A stretch of 64,000 bases of DNA from G963667675 sp963667675. GTDB taxonomy: Bacteria; Chloroflexota; Dehalococcoidia; Lucifugimonadales; UBA3495. The position numbers and the translations under genes were made by a program. Below, piece by piece: positions 1-8,044 of this stretch. Position 1 is the stretch's first letter, and every line of letters starts with the position of its first letter. Location: positions 1,984,001 to 2,048,000 of the forward strand of contig OY763929.1 of assembly GCA_963667675.1 (NCBI GenBank), read 5' to 3'. Under the pieces are notes generated by a model, which saw only the letters and a program-made list of their open reading frames with translations, had not been told where the DNA came from and searched no databases.

Positions 1-251
1 TTCCTCAAATCCGGGAACTGGAGCCCGACGTGCTGATGGTTGCCGGAGACCACTCGACGCCGGCGATTATGGCCGGGCATAGCTGGCATCCCGTACCCTT
101 TATGCTTCACTCCCGCTGGACCGGTGGCGAGGGAGTCCCCGCTTTCGATGAAAGAGCTTGCGCCCAGGGCTCCGTCGGCCGCATACCGGCCACCCAGATA
201 ATGCTGCTGGCCCTGGCCCACGCCGGCAAGCTCACCAAGTTCGGCCCGTAA
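1..251 (+). CDS. apgM: 2,3-bisphosphoglycerate-independent phosphoglycerate mutase, archaeal type, C-terminal end
   Basis: The reading frame is open from the window edge (first full codon at base 3) to TAA at 249-251, so only the last 82 or so residues are visible. They carry the metal-binding VAGDHSTP segment, then HSWHPVPF and a terminal GRIPATQIM...AHAGKLTKFGP, which is the typical end of the alkaline-phosphatase-superfamily phosphoglycerate mutase of archaea and Dehalococcoidia. The enzyme interconverts 3- and 2-phosphoglycerate in the cytoplasm. It lies 18 bp upstream of tpiA on the same strand, making a glycolytic pair that is probably co-transcribed. The start lies outside the window. 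Confidence 0.9.
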   Translation, partial: PQIRELEPDVLMVAGDHSTPAIMAGHSWHPVPFMLHSRWTGGEGVPAFDERACAQGSVGRIPATQIMLLALAHAGKLTKFGP

Positions 252-269
252 CATCGGGCGAGGGAACCA

Positions 270-1034
270 GTGCCAAAGCCCCTGATTGCCGGCAACTGGA
301 AGATGAACACAAGCCTGGCCGAGGCCAAAGCTCTCGCTGCCGGTATCCGGGATGCTGTAACCGCTATCTCCGGCGTAGAAATCCTGCTCTGCCCCCCCTT
401 CATCTCTCTAGCTGCGGTCCGGGATGTAGTAATGGGCTCGTCAATCAAGCTGGGCGCCCAGAACATGCATCACCAGCCGTCCGGGGCCTTCACCGGCGAA
501 ATCGCTCCAACCATGCTGCAGGGCCTGTGCGACTACGTGATACTGGGCCACTCGGAACGACGTCAATTCTTCGGTGAAGACGACGAGTTGATCAGCCGCA
601 AAGTCCAAGCAGCCTTCCAACACGGCCTGAAGCCCGTACTCTGCGTCGGCGAGACTCTGGACCAGCGGGAGGCAGGCCAAGCCGCGACGGTGGTGAGCCA
701 ACAACTACACGCCGGCCTCGCAGACTTAGTTGACATAAACGGCCTGGTGGTCGCCTACGAGCCTGTCTGGGCCATAGGCGCCGGCCGGGCCGCAACGCCG
801 GAAATCGCCGCCGAAATGATGGGCAACGTGATTTCCGACACCTTGCGCTCATTGCATCCCGAGGCCTCCGGAGATACGCCTCTGCTCTACGGTGGCAGCG
901 TCAACCCGGACAACATCGCGGGGTTCGTCGCGCTGGACAGCGTTCACGGCGCCCTCGTCGGCGGCGCCAGCCTACAGGTGGGCCAGTTCGTTGAGATTGC
1001 CAGGCTGACTGCCCAAGCCAAGGTAGGGGGCTAA
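270..1034 (+). CDS. tpiA: Triosephosphate isomerase
   Basis: Interconverts dihydroxyacetone phosphate and glyceraldehyde 3-phosphate in glycolysis/gluconeogenesis (cytoplasm). The 254-residue length is normal for the family. Visible motifs are AGNWKMN with Asn9/Lys11 of the active site, GHSERR at about 93-98 with the electrophilic His94, CVGE at about 125-128, AYEPVWAIG at 162-170 with the catalytic base Glu164 followed by the flexible loop, and phosphate-binding YGGSV (207-211) and GALVGGAS. The start is GTG at 270, chosen because homologues begin a few residues before the GNWKMN strand and no better start lies upstream. It follows apgM closely and precedes an unrelated nuclease-like gene by 5 bp. 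Confidence 0.96.
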   Translation: MPKPLIAGNWKMNTSLAEAKALAAGIRDAVTAISGVEILLCPPFISLAAVRDVVMGSSIKLGAQNMHHQPSGAFTGEIAPTMLQGLCDYVILGHSERRQFFGEDDELISRKVQAAFQHGLKPVLCVGETLDQREAGQAATVVSQQLHAGLADLVDINGLVVAYEPVWAIGAGRAATPEIAAEMMGNVISDTLRSLHPEASGDTPLLYGGSVNPDNIAGFVALDSVHGALVGGASLQVGQFVEIARLTAQAKVGG

Positions 1035-1039
1035 GAAAC

Positions 1040-1546
1040 TTGAAAATCGAGCACATCACATACGAAAACGGGTTCGGCGATCGCGGCAAAGAGGTCGAGA
1101 CATACAATTATCACAAGGCGGCCTCTGTCCTAGCAGAGTACGGGTTTGATTGCGTGAGGGTTTCGGACGACTGGCGGGGAGCTGACTTTCTAGCCTACAA
1201 CAAACATGCCGGGGTTGTACTGGAAGTCCAGCTTAAGGCCTGCTTGGTTATCGACAATAAGTTCACCGATAACCCGGACTTGTTCATCTGTTTCCCATTA
1301 GACAAGACCGGGAAATGGTACTTGCTCAAGCATTCCCGGCTATTGGAAATCGTTCAAGAACATCACCCCAAGTTGTGGGCCAGGTTCCAAGAAGCGGGTA
1401 ATGCTTGGCACTACACAGGTAGAGTACGCGGCAGCAAAAAGGTGCAAGGCAGGCTACTCGAAACACTAGAAGAATACTCTTATGAGCCGCTCTATGGCCA
1501 TCTCGGCTTTAGGGAGTGTGCGCAACTGACCAGACAAGGTAGCTAG
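1040..1546 (+). CDS. PD-(D/E)XK nuclease-like protein
   Basis: 168 residues starting at TTG 1040, 5 bp after tpiA. The segment R46-GADFLAY followed by VVLEVQLKA matches the core of a PD-(D/E)XK fold: candidate catalytic residues are Asp49, Glu62, Gln64 and Lys66 (a strand of the E-x-Q-x-K kind seen in restriction-like endonucleases). The rest is a mixed alpha/beta domain with a basic stretch (GRVRGSKKVQGR) that could touch nucleic acid. There is no signal peptide or membrane helix. Bases in this gene look more AT-rich than in tpiA or miaA, which with its odd position between glycolytic and tRNA-modification genes suggests later insertion. Substrate and role are unknown; the fold call is an inference from a short motif. 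Confidence 0.6.
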   Translation: MKIEHITYENGFGDRGKEVETYNYHKAASVLAEYGFDCVRVSDDWRGADFLAYNKHAGVVLEVQLKACLVIDNKFTDNPDLFICFPLDKTGKWYLLKHSRLLEIVQEHHPKLWARFQEAGNAWHYTGRVRGSKKVQGRLLETLEEYSYEPLYGHLGFRECAQLTRQGS

Positions 1547-1574
1547 GCGTCTACACCCAGAATCAAGAAGTCCC

Positions 1575-2576
1575 ATGGCCCAAAATGACCGCGCCCCTAA
1601 GCTCGCAGCATCGCCGGTAATATTCATCGTAGGCCCCACCGCCTCCGGTAAGTCCCGCCTCGCCCTGGCGTTGGCCCAGAGGTTCGACGGCGAAATAGTC
1701 AACGCCGACAGCCGCCAGGTCTACCGGCTCATGGATATAGGGACGGCCAAGCCTTCTCCCGAGGAGCAAGCGCAAGCTCCCCACCATCTACTGGACATCT
1801 GCGATCCTGGCGAAAGTTTTAACCTGGCCTGTTTCCTGTCCAGTGCAACGGCAGCCATCGACTACATCCATGGCCGCGGCCGCCTGCCAATCATCGCCGG
1901 AGGCAGCGGCCAGTACGTGTGGGGGCTGCTCGAAGGCTGGCAAGTCCCAGTCGCCGCTCCCCAGCCCCAGTTCCGCCGGGAAATGCTGGAAGAAGCGCAA
2001 CGCAACGGCCCAATGTCGGTCTACCAACAGCTTCAACTGGCAGACCCGGATAGAGCAGCCCAGCTAGACCCGCGGAACCTGCGCCGCGTGATCCGCGCCC
2101 TGGAAGTGCACCACTTCCGGCAACCATCCGGCTCCCCGCCTGCACGAGAGCGCCGTCCCTTAGACAACACTTTTATCATCGGGTTGACCATGCCTCGGGA
2201 GGAACTCTATAAGCGCATAGACCAGCGGGTGGACCGGATGCTCGCATCGGGCATGCTGGAGGAAGTCCAGGGATTGGCCGCCAAGGGGTACCGCCTGGGC
2301 CAGGGCCCGCTGTCCAGCACCGGCTACCGGGAAATGGGGCAACACATAACCGGCGAAATTAACCTCGAAGAAGCGGTGCAGCGGACCAAGTTTCAAACGC
2401 ACCGCTTGGCGCGGCGTCAGTACACCTGGTTCAAGCCCCAAGACCCCAGAATCAACTGGCTCGACAGCTCAGATCCAGATGTGGCTATCCAAGCCGCCGC
2501 CCTAGTAACTGATTTCCTAGCCAGCCGTAGCTGCTATGGTAAAATAGACCCGCACACTCCCCCGGAGACTGGCTGA
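1575..2576 (+). CDS. miaA: tRNA dimethylallyltransferase
   Basis: Transfers a dimethylallyl group to N6 of adenosine 37 in tRNAs reading UNN codons. The 333 residues carry the P-loop GPTASGKS (20-27), DSRQVYR (45-51), DIGTAKP (54-60) and HHLLD (70-74), all hallmarks of MiaA, and a C-terminal QTHRLARRQYTWF segment with the usual RQ-T-WF signature. ATG at 1575 is the start; the few residues before the P-loop are normal. Its stop overlaps the dapF start (TGATG at 2574-2578), indicating translational coupling. Confidence 0.96.
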   Translation: MAQNDRAPKLAASPVIFIVGPTASGKSRLALALAQRFDGEIVNADSRQVYRLMDIGTAKPSPEEQAQAPHHLLDICDPGESFNLACFLSSATAAIDYIHGRGRLPIIAGGSGQYVWGLLEGWQVPVAAPQPQFRREMLEEAQRNGPMSVYQQLQLADPDRAAQLDPRNLRRVIRALEVHHFRQPSGSPPARERRPLDNTFIIGLTMPREELYKRIDQRVDRMLASGMLEEVQGLAAKGYRLGQGPLSSTGYREMGQHITGEINLEEAVQRTKFQTHRLARRQYTWFKPQDPRINWLDSSDPDVAIQAAALVTDFLASRSCYGKIDPHTPPETG

Positions 2577-3442
2577 TGAAATTCACCAAGATGCACGGCG
2601 CCGGCAACGACTACATCTATATCGATGCCCGCGGCATGGACGAAGACTGGCCCAACCTGTCGCGGCGTATGAGCGACCGGCATTTCGGCGTCGGCGGCGA
2701 CGGGATCATCCTGGTCCTCGAATCGCAAGTGGCCGATTTGAAGATGCGCATGTTCAACGCCGACGGGTCCGAGGGAGAAATGTGCGGCAACGGCATCCGC
2801 TGCTTTGCCAAGTACGCCATAGAGCGCGGCCTGGTGACAGACGGAGTCCAGTCCATCGCAGTTGAGACCCTGGCCGGAGTGCGCACCATAGAACCCGTCT
2901 ACCAAGGCGGTATAGTCACCGGCGCCACGGTGGCCATGGGAATTCCTCGCCTGGACCCGCCGGACATCCCCGTCGCCTTGGAACCTGTCGAGGACTATCA
3001 ACAGGGGCCGGTGCTGGACTACCCCTGCAGCGTGGACGGCATAGACCTGGCCTTCACCTTCGTCTCCATGGGCAATCCCCATGCCGTGGCTTTCCTGGAA
3101 CAACCCGTGGATGAGTTCCCGCTGCACGTCATCGGCCCCAAGGTGGAGCATCTGCCCATCTTCCCCAACCGGGTCAACTTCGAGATTGTCAACATGAACG
3201 GCGACGTAACCGCAACCGCCCGGATATGGGAACGGGGTTCGGGAGAAACAATGGCCTGCGGCACCGGCGCCTGCGCCATCGCCGTGGCCGCCGACCTGCA
3301 CGCCATGAGCCGCGGGCCCATTGACATAATACTTCCGGGCGGCACCCTGAACGTCGATTGGGACGGCTCCAGCGATGTCTTGCTCCAAGGCGACGCTGTA
3401 GAGGTCTTCAGCGGCGAATGGAACGCCTCCACTAGCCTCTGA
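2576..3442 (+). CDS. dapF: Diaminopimelate epimerase
   Basis: Converts LL- to meso-diaminopimelate, the penultimate step of lysine synthesis and the source of the peptidoglycan cross-linker. The 288 residues show the N-terminal FTKMHGAGND motif, the first catalytic cysteine Cys70 in MCGNGIRC, and the second, Cys228, in ACGTGACA; both halves of the pseudo-symmetric fold are complete. The start ATG overlaps the miaA stop by one base. dapL, which makes its LL-diaminopimelate substrate, lies about 1 kb downstream on the same strand, so the pathway genes are locally clustered with two small accessory genes between them. Confidence 0.96.
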   Translation: MKFTKMHGAGNDYIYIDARGMDEDWPNLSRRMSDRHFGVGGDGIILVLESQVADLKMRMFNADGSEGEMCGNGIRCFAKYAIERGLVTDGVQSIAVETLAGVRTIEPVYQGGIVTGATVAMGIPRLDPPDIPVALEPVEDYQQGPVLDYPCSVDGIDLAFTFVSMGNPHAVAFLEQPVDEFPLHVIGPKVEHLPIFPNRVNFEIVNMNGDVTATARIWERGSGETMACGTGACAIAVAADLHAMSRGPIDIILPGGTLNVDWDGSSDVLLQGDAVEVFSGEWNASTSL

Positions 3443-3459
3443 CACAGGGAAGGCAGGCC

Positions 3460-3723
3460 ATGAAGCTATACAAACTGCCGATAGTGCTCCACGAACCCTC
3501 CGAAGACACTAACGACCTGTACATGGCGGAAGTGCCGTTGTTGCCAGGCTGCCGTGCCTGGGCAGAGACTCCTTCACAGGTATTGGAATATGTCCAAGGT
3601 GTTGCCGCAGCGTTTATAGAGTCCTACCACGACCGGGGAGTCCCGTTGCCCGAAGACGTACAGTCACTGGCGGTCGGGACAACCGGCACAGTTGTTCCAG
3701 GGGAGATTATGGTAGCGGCGTGA
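3460..3723 (+). CDS. HicB-like antitoxin family protein
   Basis: An 87-residue protein with the HicB partial RNase-H fold signature: a first beta strand ending in EVPLLPGCRAWAET, followed by a helix (LEYVQGVAAAFIES) and PLPEDV. HicB proteins usually neutralise an adjacent HicA mRNA interferase, but no HicA-like frame is found on either side, so this is a solitary member that may act as a DNA- or protein-binding regulator. It has no visible C-terminal helix-turn-helix. The sequence GGAAGG just upstream of ATG 3460 is a plausible ribosome-binding site. Confidence 0.7.
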   Translation: MKLYKLPIVLHEPSEDTNDLYMAEVPLLPGCRAWAETPSQVLEYVQGVAAAFIESYHDRGVPLPEDVQSLAVGTTGTVVPGEIMVAA

Positions 3724-3782
3724 ACCACCGCCAGGCTGTTCAGAATCTGAATGTCAGTAAGGAAGGAAAGTGATAGGCGTTC

Positions 3783-4442
3783 TTGAACCCGAGGTTTAAC
3801 ATAACTTTCAACAAGGTTGCACGGGCAGCGGAGATTTACTTCGTAGAGAAGGCAGAGAAATACCGGCGATATTGGAATGCCTATCAACGCGTGAATTGCC
3901 AGGCCTTGCGGGACAGGCTGCTTTGCCACCCAGACCGAGCCTCACTAAATGAAGTTATCAGGTTCCTCAATAATTGGCGATGCCGCTTGAATTACGAATC
4001 ATTCCGGCCTGTCTTGTGCGAAGCCCTGGAGGAGAATTTAGACCGAATATCATCCATCCATGATGACCGCTTGGAATTGTCTTATTCCGTGCGTTCCAAG
4101 ATGGAAACCGTGCAAATCGTTTTCCAGAAGTTCCTCACAAAACCAAAGATGGGGCCAACCGTCGCCTCCAAGGTTCTCGGTTTACTGAATCCCAGCCTAT
4201 TTGTAATGTGGGATGAGCCAATTCAAAGGGCCTACGGGTATAGAACAGCGAATCCGAATTATTCCGCTTTCTTGATGCACATGGGAGAGGCTGCCCAAAA
4301 AGTGGTCACAACCTGCAGTTCTGGGAAGCCGGCACAAGAACTGGGGGCCAAATACGGAAGCGATTTTGGCGGCCCCTTTCCTATAAGCAGTTTGATAAAT
4401 TATTACCTGTGGCTTACCTTCACCCAGCAAGAAGAGGTTTAA
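3783..4442 (+). CDS. Hypothetical helical protein
   Basis: 219 residues from TTG 3783, with a purine-rich GGAAGGAAAG about 13 bp upstream. It is rich in helices and basic and aromatic residues and has no signal peptide or membrane segment. The segment around MGPTVASKVLGLLNP, followed by LFVMWDEPI, resembles a helix-hairpin-helix-like signature seen in uncharacterised bacterial proteins related in layout to DNA glycosylase-type folds, but the catalytic lysine/aspartate of glycosylases cannot be assigned. It sits between the HicB-like gene and dapL and looks more AT-rich than either biosynthetic neighbour, which suggests an inserted cargo gene. Function unknown. Confidence 0.6.
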   Translation: MNPRFNITFNKVARAAEIYFVEKAEKYRRYWNAYQRVNCQALRDRLLCHPDRASLNEVIRFLNNWRCRLNYESFRPVLCEALEENLDRISSIHDDRLELSYSVRSKMETVQIVFQKFLTKPKMGPTVASKVLGLLNPSLFVMWDEPIQRAYGYRTANPNYSAFLMHMGEAAQKVVTTCSSGKPAQELGAKYGSDFGGPFPISSLINYYLWLTFTQQEEV

Positions 4443-4488
4443 CCGTTCAGATGACGTACTTATCCAATTGTTCCCAGACGGACATAAT

Positions 4489-5667
4489 ATGAAACTCTCC
4501 CAGCGGCTGGGCAAGCTCGCCCCTTATCCCTTCGTGGAAATATCCCGCATCATCGCCGAGAAACGCGCCGCCGGAGCCGACGTCGTCACCTTCGGCATCG
4601 GCGACCCCGACATACCGACGCCCGACCCCATCGTCGACAGGCTGCGCCAGGCTTCCCTGGACCCGCCCAACCACCGCTATCCCGAGACCGACGGCTTGCC
4701 CGAATTGCGACGCGCCATCGCTCATTGGTACGCCCAGCGATTCGGCGTCAAGCTGGACCCCGACAAAGAGGTGCTGCCACTCATTGGGGCGAAGGAAGGT
4801 ATCGGCCACGCGGCCTTCTGTTTCCTGGACCCAGGCGACGTCGCCCTGGTGCCCGACCCGGCCTACCCCGTCTATGCCGTTGGTACCATGTTCGCCGGTG
4901 CTGACAGCCGCGTCATGCCCCTTGTCGAAAGCAACGGCTGGCTCCCTGACCTGGACGCCATACCCGACGACACCGCTCGGCGAGCCAAGGTCATGTGGCT
5001 CAACTACCCCAACAACCCCACCAGCGCCGTCGCTTCCGAGAACGACCTCGCCGCCGCCGCTGCCTTCTGCCGCAAGCACGACATAGCCCTCCTCCACGAC
5101 GCCGCCTACAGCGAGGTCGGTTACGACGGCTACCAACCCGCCAGCTTCCTCCAGGTGGCGAGCTCCAAAGAGGTGGGCATCGAGTTCCACTCCCTTTCCA
5201 AGACCTACAACATGACCGGCTGGCGCATCGGCATGGCCGTCGGCAATGCCGAAATGATACAGGCCCTGTTCCAGATCAAGGCCAACCTGGACTCCGGCAT
5301 CCCCCAGGCGGTCCAGGAAATGGCCATGGAAGCCCTCGCCGGCCCCCAGGACTGCGTGACCGACAACGTGAAGATTTACCAGAGACGCCGCGACCGGGTC
5401 GTCGAAGCCTTGACCAAGCTGGGCCTGCGGGCGCCGTCGCCCAAGGCCAGCCTGTATATCTGGGCCGCCGTGCCCGAGGGATACACCTCAGCCGAGTTCG
5501 CCGCCCGTCTGCTGGAAGACGTCGACATTGTGGTGACCCCCGGCTCCAGCTACGGGACCTACGGCGAAGGCTACATCCGGCTTTCCCTGACCACCCCCGA
5601 CGAGCGCGTGGAGACCGGCTGCCAACGCCTGGAAAGCTGGCGCATACCAGCACCTAGGGGAGACTGA
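4489..5667 (+). CDS. dapL: LL-diaminopimelate aminotransferase
   Basis: A fold-type-I PLP aminotransferase of the DapL type that makes LL-diaminopimelate directly from tetrahydrodipicolinate and glutamate. From ATG 4489 the protein has 392 residues; a TTG at 4468 would add seven but gives an atypical N-terminus. Visible are the family opening LGKLAPYPFVEI, GIGDPDIPTP, the substrate/PLP segment LNYPNNPTSA, the aspartate contacting the PLP ring in LLHDAAYSEV, and the Schiff-base lysine Lys238 in SLSKTYNMTGWRIG. With dapF nearby this supports the aminotransferase route to meso-diaminopimelate. Confidence 0.92.
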   Translation: MKLSQRLGKLAPYPFVEISRIIAEKRAAGADVVTFGIGDPDIPTPDPIVDRLRQASLDPPNHRYPETDGLPELRRAIAHWYAQRFGVKLDPDKEVLPLIGAKEGIGHAAFCFLDPGDVALVPDPAYPVYAVGTMFAGADSRVMPLVESNGWLPDLDAIPDDTARRAKVMWLNYPNNPTSAVASENDLAAAAAFCRKHDIALLHDAAYSEVGYDGYQPASFLQVASSKEVGIEFHSLSKTYNMTGWRIGMAVGNAEMIQALFQIKANLDSGIPQAVQEMAMEALAGPQDCVTDNVKIYQRRRDRVVEALTKLGLRAPSPKASLYIWAAVPEGYTSAEFAARLLEDVDIVVTPGSSYGTYGEGYIRLSLTTPDERVETGCQRLESWRIPAPRGD

Positions 5668-5716
5668 CCGCATAGCCAAGAACTCCATACCCACCGAATC
5701 TGGACCGGAGCGGGCG

Positions 5717-6847
5717 GTGCTGGTCGGCGTCGAGGTGCGCGGCCAGGACACCGGGTGGAGTCTGGAAGACACCCTGGCCGAGTTGGAATACCTGGCTGAG
5801 ACCGCCGGCGCCCAGGTCGTAGGCCGGGTCACCCAGCAAGCGGAGCGGTTCAGTCCCACCTACCTGGGGACCGGCAAGCTCCAGGAGCTACGCAACCGCG
5901 TGGCCCATGACCAGGCCTCCCTGGCAATCTTCGACGACGAGCTAACCCCCAGCCAGCAGCGCAAGCTGGAAGATTTTCTGGACGTCAAGGTCATCGACCG
6001 CACCGCCCTGATCCTCGATGTCTTCGGACGCCACGCCCACACCCACGAGGGCAAACTCCAAGTGGAACTGGCCCAACACCAATACCTCTTGCCCCGCTTG
6101 GCAGGGCAGTGGTCCCACCTGGAACGTCTCGGCGGCGGCATCGGCACCCGGGGGCCGGGGGAGACCCAGCTTGAGACCGACCGCCGCTTGGTTCGCAGGC
6201 GAATCCAACGCATAGAAAAAGACCTGGACGGCGTCAGGCGCCGCCGCAGCCTGTACATCGGGCGAAGAAAGCGCTCCAGCATCCCCATAGCCACTTTGGT
6301 GGGGTACACCAACGCCGGCAAGAGCACCCTGTTCAACGCCCTCAGCGGCGCCTCCGTCGACGCCAGGGACCGGCTGTTTTCCACTTTGGACCCTGTAACC
6401 CGCCGCATCCGGCTGCCTTCCGGCGACCAGCTACTGCTGACCGATACCGTCGGCTTCATCCAGAAGCTCTCCCCCATGGTGGTGGCCGCGTTCAGGGCGA
6501 CTCTGGAAGAGCTCTCCCAGTCAGACTTGCTGCTGCACGTGGTTGACATAACCCATCCCAAGGTCCATGAGCAGACCTCTGTGGTGGAAGGAATCCTGGA
6601 CGACTTGGGCCTGGGAGACTGCCCCAGGCTTTTGGTCGCCAACAAGACCGACTTGCTGCCGGAGGGGGAAGACGTCGGTCCCGCAGCCAATGCAACCGAC
6701 AACGAAGGGTTCACTAGCCGGACCGCCGTACCTGTTTCCGCCGCCAAGGGCTGGAACCTCGACCGCCTATTGCGTAAGACCGAGTCCCTGTTAATGGCCA
6801 TGGACCGTCCCCTGACCGTGGGCGGCATCAACCCAGTTGACCGGTAG
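5717..6847 (+). CDS. hflX: Ribosome-associated GTPase HflX
   Basis: A ribosome-binding GTPase that splits or rescues stalled 70S ribosomes. It contains the N-terminal HflX domain (AQVVGR..QQ, then LGTGKLQEL), the linker signature GTRGPGETQLETDRR, and a G domain with G1 GYTNAGKST, the G2 region around STLDPV, G3 DTVGFI, G4 NKTD and G5 VSAAKG. The first start codon is GTG 5717, but the frame is open back to the dapL stop and the upstream residues (ending PERA before VLVGVEV) look like normal HflX sequence, so the true N-terminus may lie slightly upstream at a non-standard codon. Confidence 0.93.
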   Translation: MLVGVEVRGQDTGWSLEDTLAELEYLAETAGAQVVGRVTQQAERFSPTYLGTGKLQELRNRVAHDQASLAIFDDELTPSQQRKLEDFLDVKVIDRTALILDVFGRHAHTHEGKLQVELAQHQYLLPRLAGQWSHLERLGGGIGTRGPGETQLETDRRLVRRRIQRIEKDLDGVRRRRSLYIGRRKRSSIPIATLVGYTNAGKSTLFNALSGASVDARDRLFSTLDPVTRRIRLPSGDQLLLTDTVGFIQKLSPMVVAAFRATLEELSQSDLLLHVVDITHPKVHEQTSVVEGILDDLGLGDCPRLLVANKTDLLPEGEDVGPAANATDNEGFTSRTAVPVSAAKGWNLDRLLRKTESLLMAMDRPLTVGGINPVDR

Positions 6848-6887
6848 TCCCGGGCCGGACGCCGTCGCCACCCAGGAACGGTAGGAT

Positions 6888-7898
6888 ATGAAGTTCGGCG
6901 TCACCCTGCTCCCCGATAGCCTGGAGGCTCTGGCCCGCCGCGCCCGGTTGGCCGAGGATTTGGGCTTCCACTACGTGGGCGTAGGCGACTCCCAGTCCCT
7001 GTTTCGCGAGCTCTACGTATCCCTCAGCATGGTGGCAACGTCCACCCAACGGGTGATGCTGGGGCCCACCATCACCAATCCCCTTACCAGGCACCCGGCG
7101 GTCACCGCCTCGGCCATCGCCTCCCTCGACGAACTCTCCGGCGGACGCGCCTTCCTGGGCATAGGCACCGGCGACAGCTCCGTCCTCAACCTGGGGCTGC
7201 GCCCCGCCCGCATCACCGAACTGCGCCACTACGTCCAGACCGTTCGCGACATGCTGGCCGGCAATACCACCGAGTATCGCGGCCACCCCGCCCACGTGCG
7301 CTGGGCCAACGCCTCGATCCCAATCGTCATGGCCGCCGAGGGGCCTCGCACCCTGGCCATGGCCGGGGAAATCGCCGACGCAGCCATAGTCCACACCGGC
7401 CTCACCAAAGATATCCTGGCCGACACCATAGCCCGCATTCGCGATGGCGAGCGGTCCGCTGGCCGGGCTCCCGGCACAGTGGGCGTCTGGGCCTTCGCCA
7501 AGTGCAACATCGACGGGAGCCGTGAAGACGCTGTCCAAGAGATCAAAATGGCACTGGCCGCCTCCGGACACCACGTCTTCGCTCATACTCTAGAAGGTAA
7601 GCACGTCCCGCCAGAGCTTCAGGAGGCCATATACGCCCTGCGCCGGGGGTACCAGGCCTCAGAGCACGAGCAGCCTGGCCACACCCGCAACGCTGACCTG
7701 ACCGACGAGTTGGGCCTCACCGACTACTTCGCCGACCGCTTCGCAATAGCCGGCACCCCCGAAGAATGCCGCGCCAAGGCCCGCTCCATCTTCGGCTGCG
7801 GCGTGGATGTCCTCCTGATAACCGCCATCGGCCCCGACCCGGACCACATCATCCGCCGCTTCGGCAAGGAAGTCATCGCCCCGCTAAGAGGTCAATAG
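6888..7898 (+). CDS. Luciferase-like monooxygenase family oxidoreductase (F420/FMN type)
   Basis: 336 residues forming a bacterial-luciferase-like TIM barrel. It begins MKFGVTLLPDSLEALARRARLAEDLGF, contains the LGPTITNP strand, LGIGTGDSS and a central AAEGPRTLAMAGEIADAAI block typical of F420-dependent LLM proteins such as methylene-tetrahydromethanopterin reductase-like enzymes. Substrate cannot be read from sequence. ATG 6888 is preceded by GGTAGG. It is the last gene of the co-directional cluster; an inverted repeat at about 7931-7953 (GCCCAG/CTGGGC) after it lacks a T-tract, so it is only a weak terminator candidate. Confidence 0.85.
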   Translation: MKFGVTLLPDSLEALARRARLAEDLGFHYVGVGDSQSLFRELYVSLSMVATSTQRVMLGPTITNPLTRHPAVTASAIASLDELSGGRAFLGIGTGDSSVLNLGLRPARITELRHYVQTVRDMLAGNTTEYRGHPAHVRWANASIPIVMAAEGPRTLAMAGEIADAAIVHTGLTKDILADTIARIRDGERSAGRAPGTVGVWAFAKCNIDGSREDAVQEIKMALAASGHHVFAHTLEGKHVPPELQEAIYALRRGYQASEHEQPGHTRNADLTDELGLTDYFADRFAIAGTPEECRAKARSIFGCGVDVLLITAIGPDPDHIIRRFGKEVIAPLRGQ

Positions 7899-8044
7899 AC
7901 CCCAATTCCCTGGTGCACTCCTCAAACGTGACGCCCAGTCCTTCCTGGGCGCCGACACAAGAACCTCGAATTTACATAACTACATCAGTTGAATTCCTTG
8001 CAGCCAGGTGCAGGCCCGGTTATCTTGTCGGTGAGACTGTCCTG

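Noticed and set aside
2534..3445. Leftward open frame opposite dapF
   Set aside because: Antisense to a clear dapF gene; the long open run comes from high third-position GC. No homology-like motif.
3460..4442. HicB-like gene and next gene as a toxin-antitoxin pair
   Set aside because: The neighbour (219 residues) is not HicA-like and is much too long; no HicA frame was found on either side.
7931..7953. Hairpin GCCCAG...CTGGGC as a terminator after the luciferase-like gene
   Set aside because: Short stem and no T-tract; not listed as a terminator.
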